From NCBI RefSeq assembly GCF_014842025.1, contig NZ_JACYUY010000032.1, positions 1 through 64,000 on the forward strand: a stretch of DNA of 64,000 nt, in the 5' to 3' direction. The notes below the pieces were generated by a model. The model had not been told where the DNA came from. It saw only the letters and a program-made list of their open reading frames with translations, and did no database searches. Positions 8,248 through 15,067 of this stretch are shown piece by piece (position 1 is the first letter of the stretch; the number at the start of each line of letters is the position of its first letter). Both the position numbers and the translations under genes were made by a program. This DNA comes from Massilia sp. CFBP 13721. GTDB taxonomy: Bacteria > Pseudomonadota > Gammaproteobacteria > Burkholderiales > Burkholderiaceae_D.

Positions 8248-8457
8248 GTGCGGCTCCTTCAGGTGGCGCCGGGCGCACCCGGCGGCGCGACAGCGGGTGG
8301 TCGCGCGTGATTCATTCTAGCGCGCCGCGCTGCGGACCGGTGTGGCAAACTTGCATGCGTTCCCGGCCGGGCTGTCGGAATGCCACAGCCAGCGAGGGTA
8401 AGTCTTGTAGAAGAAATGTCCCGTGCGACACGAGCAAGAGTCGGACTGCTATCCTGC

Positions 8458-8490
8458 AACGCGGCGGTTTCCGCCGCGTTTCTTTTATTC
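8458..8490 (+). terminator. Orphan intrinsic terminator upstream of the yfiR-like gene
   Basis: A perfect 10-bp stem (AACGCGGCGG / CCGCCGCGTT) with a TTT loop is followed by the T-rich tract TCTTTTATT. It points in the plus direction in the 305-base gap between the divergent pncC and yfiR-like genes. No plus-strand coding gene lies upstream of it. It must therefore end either a short RNA started at about 8250-8450 or a leader transcript of the signalling operon. Nothing else was seen in this gap. Confidence 0.65.
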
Positions 8491-8552
8491 AACAGAACTC
8501 TTATGCCGCCTGCATTTTTCACGTGCTCCCGGATAGAACCGGTCCTATCGTG

Positions 8553-9110
8553 ATGGCGCTCGCCATCCGGGCCGTGCGTTGCGTACACCCGCTCATCCTC
8601 GCGCTGTGGCTGCTGGCCTGTGCGCAGCCGGCGCAGGCCGACGCCCGCCTCGAACTCCAGGTAAAAGCCGCCTACCTGGTCAAATTCGCCGGTTTCGTCG
8701 ACTGGCCGGCGTCCGCCTTCGCCCGGCCCGACAGCCCGCTGCTGATCGGCGTGGCCGGCAACGATGCGCTGGCGGATCAGCTCGAGCAGGTGGCCGCCAG
8801 GCGTAGCGTGGGCGGCCACCCGCTCGCCGTGCGGCGCCTGCAGCGCGGCGATGCGCCCGCCGGCCTGCACATGCTGTATGGCGCCGGCCTTGACGGCGCC
8901 GCGCTGCTGGCCGGGGCGCGCGGCTTGCCGCTGCTGACCGTCAGCGACGCCGCCGACGCGCTGGCGGATACGCCGGCCGGCATGATCCGCTTCGTCGTGG
9001 CCGAGGAGCGCCTGCGCTTCGAAGTGGCGCTCGGCCAGGTGGCCCCGAGCCGCCTGCGCATCAGCGCGCGCCTGCTGGCGGCCGCCCTGCGCGTGACGGG
9101 GGCTTCGTGA
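8553..9110 (+). CDS. YfiR-like periplasmic regulator (DUF4154)
   Basis: This 185-residue exported protein has a signal sequence to about residue 30 (ALWLLACAQPAQA) followed by the YfiR-type domain, recognised by LQVKAAYLVKFAGFVDWP and the later GMIRFVVAEERLRFEV. In Pseudomonas, YfiR is a periplasmic repressor of the CHASE8 diguanylate cyclase YfiN. Here the next gene is a hybrid kinase with a comparable input domain, so the kinase is the likely partner. The two genes overlap by four bases (GTGA). A GTG three bases upstream of the chosen ATG is also possible. Confidence 0.85.
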   Translation: MALAIRAVRCVHPLILALWLLACAQPAQADARLELQVKAAYLVKFAGFVDWPASAFARPDSPLLIGVAGNDALADQLEQVAARRSVGGHPLAVRRLQRGDAPAGLHMLYGAGLDGAALLAGARGLPLLTVSDAADALADTPAGMIRFVVAEERLRFEVALGQVAPSRLRISARLLAAALRVTGAS

Positions 9111-11125
9111 ACCCGCGCACCTCGATCCGCAAGAAACTGGTGGTGGTCGTGATGGCCACCACCTTCGCCGCGCTACTGGTGTCGGTCGGCCTGATCATCG
9201 CCTACGACCTGCGCAGCTACCACCGCTCGCTGCTGAACGACCTCTCGACCCAGGCCGAACTGGTCGGACACATGACCTCGGCTGCGCTCGCCTTCGACGA
9301 CCCGCGCCTGGCGGGCGAAAACCTGGCGCTGCTGCGCACCCGGCCGATCGTCGAGGCGGCCGCCATCTACGACGAGACCGGCCGCCTGTTCGCTTCGTAT
9401 TCGGCGCGCAAGGAGGCCGGCGTCTTTCCGCCGCGGCCGCAAAGCGCCGGCGTGCAGAGCGACGGCCAGTACGTGGCGCTGTTCCGGCCGATCGTCGAAA
9501 ACGGCGAGACGGTCGGCACCGTCTGGCTGCGCGCCGAGAACCGCATGCTGGCGCGCACGCTCGACTATCTCGCCATTGCGCTCGGGGTGATGCTGCTGGC
9601 CATGGGCACGGCCTGGCTCGTCATGCGGCGCATGGGCGGGGTGATCACGGCGCCGATCGTCGCCGTCACCGAGATCGCGCGCGACGTCGTCGCCACGCGC
9701 GATTATTCGCGCCGTGCGCCGCGCGTCGGCGACGACGAGGCGGCCGAGCTGGCCGACTCGTTCAATGCGATGCTGACCGAGATCGAGCAGCGCACGCGCG
9801 AACTGGAAGACTCGAACGCCGCCATCGTGCGCGGCGAGGCCGAGCGCTCGCGCAGCCAGCAGGAAGTGATGCGCCTGAACGAGCAGCTCGAGCAGCGCGT
9901 CGACGAACGCACGCTGCAGCTGGCGCTGGCGAACGCCGAACTGGCCAACGCGATCGACGAGGCGCGCAAGGCGAACCAGGCGAAATCGGCCTTCCTCTCG
10001 TCGATGAGCCACGAGCTGCGCACGCCGCTGAATGCGATCCTCGGCTTTGCCCAGATCCTGACCTCGCAATCGCTGCCGACCAGCGAGGCGCAAAAGAAGG
10101 AATTCGCCAGCCACATCCTCAAATCGGGACGCCACCTGCTCACGCTCATCAACGAGATCCTCGACCTGGCCAAGGTCGAGTCGGGCACCATCACGCTGTC
10201 GATGGAGCCGGTCGCACTGGGCGAGATCCTGGACGAATGCCAGAGCATGATCGAACCGCTGGCGGCGGCGCGCGGCATCCGCATGCTGTTCCCGCAGCAG
10301 GTCGGCGCGGTGCTGCTGGCCGACCGCACGCGCCTGAAGCAGGTGCTGCTCAATTTGCTGTCGAACGCCATCAAGTACAACCGCGACGCCGGCGCCGTGG
10401 TGCTCGACTGCGCGCAGGCTGGCCCGAACCGCCTGCGCATCTCGATCCAGGACACCGGCATGGGCTTGCGTCCCGAGCAGGTCGACAACCTGTTCCAGCC
10501 ATTTAACCGGCTCGGCCAGGAAGCGGGCGCCCAGGAAGGCACCGGCATCGGCCTGGTCGTCACGCGCCGCCTGGTCGAGCTGATGGACGGCACGATCGAT
10601 GTGTCGAGCAGCCCCGGCGTGGGCAGCGTGTTTACGATCGAGCTGGGCACGACGGCGCCGCTGACGACGAACGCGAACGCGGGTGTGCAGCGCGAGGCGG
10701 CTGCTGCGACCGGCGCGAGCGACGCATCGCACCTGCTGCTGTATGTCGAGGACAATCCGGCCAACCTGAAACTGGTAGAGGAAATCGTGCGCTTCCGCCC
10801 TGACCTGCGCCTGCTGGCCGCCGGCGACGGCCCGCTCGGGCTGTCGCTGGCGCGCGCCCACCACCCCGAGATCATATTGATGGACGTGAACCTGCCCGGC
10901 ATGAGCGGCCTGGAAGTGCTGGCGCAGCTCCAGCGCGAGCCGGCCACGAAAGACATTCCCGTGATCGCGCTGACGGCGAACGCGATGCCGCGCGACGTCG
11001 AGCGCGGCATTGCGGCCGGCTTCTTCCGCTATCTCACCAAGCCGATCGACATCGACCAGTTCAACGAGGTGATCGACGTCGCGCTGGCGCACCGGCATGG
11101 CAACGCCGAGGGAGGTGCGGCATGA
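9107..11125 (+). CDS. CHASE8-type sensor hybrid histidine kinase
   Basis: This inner-membrane kinase has 672 residues. Order: transmembrane segment at about 11-33; periplasmic domain 34-150 whose core (MTSAALAFDDPRLA, AAIYDETGRLFASYS) resembles the CHASE8 domain of YfiN; second transmembrane segment 152-173; HAMP 174-230; coiled coil; HisKA with the phosphorylated H302 in SHELRTPLNA; ATPase domain with TGIGLVV; and a receiver with D593 in LMDVNLPGMSG. It starts at a GTG overlapping the yfiR stop and ends overlapping the next gene by four bases. The expected role is to relay a periplasmic signal, held in check by the YfiR-like protein, to the downstream c-di-GMP protein. Confidence 0.93.
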   Translation: MNPRTSIRKKLVVVVMATTFAALLVSVGLIIAYDLRSYHRSLLNDLSTQAELVGHMTSAALAFDDPRLAGENLALLRTRPIVEAAAIYDETGRLFASYSARKEAGVFPPRPQSAGVQSDGQYVALFRPIVENGETVGTVWLRAENRMLARTLDYLAIALGVMLLAMGTAWLVMRRMGGVITAPIVAVTEIARDVVATRDYSRRAPRVGDDEAAELADSFNAMLTEIEQRTRELEDSNAAIVRGEAERSRSQQEVMRLNEQLEQRVDERTLQLALANAELANAIDEARKANQAKSAFLSSMSHELRTPLNAILGFAQILTSQSLPTSEAQKKEFASHILKSGRHLLTLINEILDLAKVESGTITLSMEPVALGEILDECQSMIEPLAAARGIRMLFPQQVGAVLLADRTRLKQVLLNLLSNAIKYNRDAGAVVLDCAQAGPNRLRISIQDTGMGLRPEQVDNLFQPFNRLGQEAGAQEGTGIGLVVTRRLVELMDGTIDVSSSPGVGSVFTIELGTTAPLTTNANAGVQREAAAATGASDASHLLLYVEDNPANLKLVEEIVRFRPDLRLLAAGDGPLGLSLARAHHPEIILMDVNLPGMSGLEVLAQLQREPATKDIPVIALTANAMPRDVERGIAAGFFRYLTKPIDIDQFNEVIDVALAHRHGNAEGGAA

Positions 11126-13689
11126 TCACGCCAGCCGACGTGCGCCGCGCGCGGGTACTGGTGGTGGACGACCAGCCGGTCAACGTGCAGCTGCTCGAGT
11201 ACTTGTTAAAGACCACCGGCTACGAAAACGTGCACAGCACGACCGACCCGCGCCAGGTGGTGTCGCTGCACCTGAAATACCGCTTCGACCTGATCATCCT
11301 CGACCTGCACATGCCGCACATGGACGGCTTCCAGGTGATGGAAGCCTTAAAACCGCTGGAAAGCGAATCCTGGCTGCCGGTGCTGGTGGTGACGGCCGAA
11401 CCGGACAAGAAGCTGGCCGTGCTGGAAGCGGGCGCGCGCGATTTTATCGGCAAGCCGCTCGACACGGTCGAGGTGATGACGCGCATCCGCAACCTGCTGG
11501 AGGTGCGCCTGATGCACCGCGAGTCGCGCGAATACGGCGCGCGCCTGGAGCGCACGGTGCGCGAACGCACCGCCGCGCTGGGGCGCTTCAGGAGCGCCAT
11601 GGATGCGACCAGCGACGGCATCTTCCTGATCGACGCGGCCAGCCTGGCATTGGTGGACGTGAGCGACGGCGCCTGCCGCATGCTCGGCTTTTCGCGCGAG
11701 GCGCTGCTGCGCATCGATCCGGTGGCGCTGGGACTGACGACGAAGGTGCAACTGGAGCGCCACCTGGCCACCAATGGCGCCGCGCACGAGACCGACATCG
11801 CCGAGACCGAATTGCTGCGCGCCGGCGGAGAAGGCGCGGTGCCGGTCGAGATCAGCTGGCAGTGGACCGAGGCTGGCTCGAGCAAGCTCCTGATTGCCGT
11901 GGCGCGCGACATTAGCGAACGCCTGCAGGCGCAGCAGCATTTAAAGCACCTGGCCAGCTTCGATGCGCTCACCGGCCTGCCGAACCGCACGCTGTTCTTC
12001 CAGAACCTGCGCGAGACGATCGAGCTGGCGCAAGACAAGGCCTGGCGCGTGGCGGTGCTGTTCATCACGCTCGACCGTTTTAAGATCGTCAATGATTCGC
12101 TGGGGCCGAAGCGGGGCGACGAGCTGCTGCGCCAGTTCAGCGATCGGCTGGTGCGGGTGCGCGAGCAGCGCGGGTCGGTCGGGCGCCTGGGCGGCGACGA
12201 ATTCGCCGTCATCCTCAGCATGACGCGCGAGCAGCAGGACGAGGCGGCGCACCTGGCCAACGAGATCCGCGAATCCCTGCGCGCGCCGTTCGACCTGGAG
12301 GGCCAGCAGGCGGCCATGACCGCCAGCATCGGCATCGCCATGTATCCCGACGACGCGGTCGAGCCGAGCACGCTGGTGAAATATGCCGACACCGCGATGG
12401 TGCGCGCCAAGGAAGCGGGCCGCGACGGCTACCGCTTCTTCACCGCCGGCATGAACGTGCAGGTGCTGGCCAGGCTCGACCTCGAGGTGGCGCTGCGCGG
12501 CGCGCTCGAAGGCGGTCAGTTCGTGCTGCACTACCAGCCCAAGCTCGACCTGTCCACCGGCCGCGTGTGCGGCGTGGAGGCGCTGCTGCGCTGGAACCGG
12601 CCCGGCCACGGCCTGGTGTATCCGGCCGAATTCGTGCCGGTATTGGAAGAGACCGGGATGGTGGTGCGCATCGGCGACTGGATCATCGACGAGGCCTGCC
12701 GCCAGATCGCCGAGTGGCAGGCACAGGGCATCCGCGACGTGCGGGTGGCGGTGAACGTGTCGAGCCGCCAGTTCGTCGAGGGCGACCTCGAAAGCGTGGT
12801 GCGCGCCGCGATCGAACGCCACGGCATCGAGCCGGGCATGCTGGAACTGGAACTGACCGAAAGCGCGCTGATGACCAATGCCGAGCGCACCATCGAGGTG
12901 CTCGAACGGCTCAAGAAGCTCGGCATCCGCATCGCGATCGACGACTTCGGCACCGGGTACTCGAGCCTGGCGTATCTGAAACGCTTCCCGATCGACAAGC
13001 TGAAAATAGACATCGCCTTCGTGCGCGACATCGTCACCAACCCGGACGACGCGGCCATCGCGCTGGCCATCGTCAGCATGGCGCACAGCCTGCACATGCA
13101 GGTGATCGCCGAGGGCGTCGAGACGCGCGCCCAGATGGCGTATTTGCGGCGCCACCGCTGCGACGAGATCCAGGGCTTCCACTTTTCGCGCGCGCTGCCG
13201 GCAGGCCAGTTGGCGCAGCTGGTCCGCAAGAACCGCGAGGCGCCGGACCGCGAAGCGTTCGACGATAGCCGGGTACAGACGATCCTGGTGGTCGACGACG
13301 ACGTCGACACCCTCAGTGCGCTGCACCGCCTGCTACGGCGCGACAATTACCGGGTCCTGACCGCGCCGACCCCGAGCGAGGCCTTCGAACTGCTGGCGCT
13401 GTACCGGGTGCAGGTCGTGATGTGCGACCAGCGCATGCCGGCCATGAGCGGCACCGAATTCCTGAGCAAGGTCAAGGAGATGTATCCGGACACGATGCGG
13501 ATCATTTTGTCCGGCTACACGGGCGTCAAGACCATACTCGAATCGATCAACCGCGGCGCGATCTACAAGTTTTATACGAAGCCGTGGAACGATACGGAAT
13601 TGCGCAACAACGTGCGGCTGGCGTTCCGGCATTACTGGATGGAGCATGGGCCGTATGACGATCGGCGGGTGCCGAGGACCGGTTCGTAG
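11122..13689 (+). CDS. REC-PAS-GGDEF-EAL-REC cyclic-di-GMP signalling protein
   Basis: This 855-residue cytoplasmic protein has an N-terminal receiver (D61), a PAS-like region at about 155-270, GGDEF at 357-361, EAL at 486-488 and a C-terminal receiver (D769). The EAL domain keeps all expected residues (EALLRW, NVSSRQ, LTES, IDDFGTGYSS, KID, EGVET, QGF), so phosphodiesterase activity is likely. The GGDEF domain keeps GGDEF itself but has T316 where the first metal-binding aspartate normally stands (TLDRFK instead of DLDRFK), and no RxxD inhibitory site. Cyclase activity may be lost, leaving a GTP sensor. It overlaps the kinase gene by four bases. Its TAG stop is the TAG of repeat copy C. Confidence 0.92.
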   Translation: MITPADVRRARVLVVDDQPVNVQLLEYLLKTTGYENVHSTTDPRQVVSLHLKYRFDLIILDLHMPHMDGFQVMEALKPLESESWLPVLVVTAEPDKKLAVLEAGARDFIGKPLDTVEVMTRIRNLLEVRLMHRESREYGARLERTVRERTAALGRFRSAMDATSDGIFLIDAASLALVDVSDGACRMLGFSREALLRIDPVALGLTTKVQLERHLATNGAAHETDIAETELLRAGGEGAVPVEISWQWTEAGSSKLLIAVARDISERLQAQQHLKHLASFDALTGLPNRTLFFQNLRETIELAQDKAWRVAVLFITLDRFKIVNDSLGPKRGDELLRQFSDRLVRVREQRGSVGRLGGDEFAVILSMTREQQDEAAHLANEIRESLRAPFDLEGQQAAMTASIGIAMYPDDAVEPSTLVKYADTAMVRAKEAGRDGYRFFTAGMNVQVLARLDLEVALRGALEGGQFVLHYQPKLDLSTGRVCGVEALLRWNRPGHGLVYPAEFVPVLEETGMVVRIGDWIIDEACRQIAEWQAQGIRDVRVAVNVSSRQFVEGDLESVVRAAIERHGIEPGMLELELTESALMTNAERTIEVLERLKKLGIRIAIDDFGTGYSSLAYLKRFPIDKLKIDIAFVRDIVTNPDDAAIALAIVSMAHSLHMQVIAEGVETRAQMAYLRRHRCDEIQGFHFSRALPAGQLAQLVRKNREAPDREAFDDSRVQTILVVDDDVDTLSALHRLLRRDNYRVLTAPTPSEAFELLALYRVQVVMCDQRMPAMSGTEFLSKVKEMYPDTMRIILSGYTGVKTILESINRGAIYKFYTKPWNDTELRNNVRLAFRHYWMEHGPYDDRRVPRTGS

Positions 13690-13854
13690 GGTGGTCGGCT
13701 ATACCCCGGACAGTGCATGTCCGCGGCAGTGGCGCCGCCCACGCGTTCAACAGCAGCAGTGTGTTGTCGCGAGGTTTCATGGTCCGGTTGAACGCGTGGG
13801 CGGCATTCAAGCCGCAGCACATCACACGGCCGGGTGTAGCCGCCCACCCTACGG
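13685..13854. repeat. Intergenic palindromic repeat, copy C
   Basis: The element begins CGTAGGGTGG and ends CCGCCCACCCTACGG. The inner inverted arms are CGCCCACGCGTTCAAC and GTTGAACGCGTGGGCG. It lies between the convergent EAL gene and thiL, and its first TAG is the stop codon of the EAL gene. It may serve as the terminator for both genes. Confidence 0.7.
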
Positions 13855-13882
13855 GTCAAGCGGATGCGTGCTTGTAAACGCG

Positions 13883-14851
13883 TTACTCGCCGCTGAAGTG
13901 ATCCCACCCCTGCACATCCATCTCCAGGGCCTTGCCCGCCGCATCGACGAAGCGTAATCCCGGCTGCGCATCGATGGTGCCGACGCGCGTGACCGGCGTG
14001 TTCGCCGATCCGGCCGCCGCGATCACGGCGTCGCGCTGGGACGCCGGCGCGGTGAAGCAGAGTTCGTAATCGTCGCCGCCGGCGAGCGTGAAACGGCGCC
14101 GCAGCGCCAGCGCTTGCCCGGCCAGCGCCGGGCCGGCGGGCAGGGCGTCGACGTCCAGCGTGGCGCCGACCTTGGAGGCGTCGAGGATGTGCTGCAAGTC
14201 TCCCACCAGGCCGTCCGAGATGTCGAGCGCCGCATGCCCGATCGGCAGGGCGCTCAGGGCGCGTCCGAGTTCGACGCGCGGCGTCGGCTGGTGCATGCGC
14301 GGGGCGGCCAGCGCCAGGACCTCGGGGTCGAGCGCGATCTCCTTCCAGTAGCCGGCCAGGGCCAGGCGCGCGTCGCCGAGGGTGCCCGAGATCCAGAGGT
14401 CGTGGCCGGCGCGGGCGGCGTCGCGGCGCAAGGCGTGGCCGGGGGCGATCTCGCCGAACACGGTGATGCAGATCGCCAGCGGGCCGCGCGTGGTGTCGCC
14501 GCCGATCAGTTCGCAGTCGTGCAGGTCCGCCAGCGCGAACATCCCGGTGGAGAAAGCCTCCAGCCACTCCGGGTCGGCGCCGGGCAGCGACAGCGCCAGC
14601 GTAAAGGCGACCGGCTTCGCGCCCATCGCCGCCAGGTCGGACAGGTTCACGGCCAGGCTTTTATGGCCCAGCATGCGGGCATCGGCGCCGGCGAAGAAAT
14701 GGCGGCCTTCGACCAGCAGGTCGGTCGAGATCGCCGTCTGCATGCCGGGGGAGGGCGCCAGCAGGGCGCAATCGTCGCCGATGCCGAGCACGGCGTTGCC
14801 GGTGCGGGCACGGCGGAAGTATCGTTTGATAAGGTCGAATTCGGAAAGCAT
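13883..14851 (-). CDS. thiL: Thiamine-monophosphate kinase
   Basis: ThiL phosphorylates thiamine monophosphate to the active cofactor thiamine diphosphate. The predicted 322 residues fit the family (about 325). Visible signatures are LGIGDDCALL, STDLLVEGRHF, HKSLAVNLSDLAAMGA, IGGDTTRGP, ALDISDGLVGDL and LAGGDDYEL, which together form the PurM-like ATP and Mg site. The start is set at the methionine of MLSEFDLI, ten codons inside the longest reading, since homologues begin there. Upstream is a divergent gap to maeB. Downstream, pgpA and pncC would be expected, but a signalling operon on the other strand follows instead. Confidence 0.95.
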   Translation of the reverse strand: MLSEFDLIKRYFRRARTGNAVLGIGDDCALLAPSPGMQTAISTDLLVEGRHFFAGADARMLGHKSLAVNLSDLAAMGAKPVAFTLALSLPGADPEWLEAFSTGMFALADLHDCELIGGDTTRGPLAICITVFGEIAPGHALRRDAARAGHDLWISGTLGDARLALAGYWKEIALDPEVLALAAPRMHQPTPRVELGRALSALPIGHAALDISDGLVGDLQHILDASKVGATLDVDALPAGPALAGQALALRRRFTLAGGDDYELCFTAPASQRDAVIAAAGSANTPVTRVGTIDAQPGLRFVDAAGKALEMDVQGWDHFSGE

Positions 14852-14891
14852 GGGCCATTCTACCGGGCTGCGGGCTTGCATGCGTTGCAGT

Positions 14892-14911
14892 CCTGGGCTC
14901 GAGAGCCCAGG
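14892..14911. repeat. Short perfect palindrome in the thiL-maeB gap
   Basis: The arms CCTGGGCTC and GAGCCCAGG are perfect complements around two bases. The form is reminiscent of one half-unit of the intergenic repeat family but it lacks the TAGGGTGG core. It could also be an operator for thiL. Confidence 0.4.
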
Positions 14912-14936
14912 CTACGCTTCGTTGCGAGTATCGGGT

Positions 14937-14964
14937 TTGCTGATGTTTGTGGGTGTTGTATAAG
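14937..14964 (+). promoter_or_regulatory. Candidate maeB promoter
   Basis: TTGCTG (14937-14942) and TATAAG (14959-14964) are separated by 16 bases in an AT-rich stretch about 100 bases before the maeB start. This is a sigma-70-like arrangement, inferred from sequence only. Confidence 0.35.
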
Positions 14965-15067
14965 AAAAGCTTATGGAATCCTTAGGCGTGGAAAATACGT
15001 AGTCTGCTATAAGAGTCAGTCTGATAAAATTGGAGGTTCCCCTCTAAGTTCAGGAAGGCTGCACAGC

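Noticed and set aside
9173..11098. A 641-codon minus-strand frame opposite the hybrid kinase
   Set aside because: Same antisense artefact. The plus-strand reading has complete HAMP, HisKA, ATPase and receiver motifs.
14892..14911. The palindrome before maeB as a further copy of the TAGGGTGG repeat
   Set aside because: It has a hairpin of similar shape but lacks the TAGGGTGG and CCACGCG words, so it was listed separately.
14114..15067. An N-terminal extension of the malic enzyme reading back over thiL
   Set aside because: The extension is antisense thiL sequence. The start at 15068 has AGGAAGG and matches the family.
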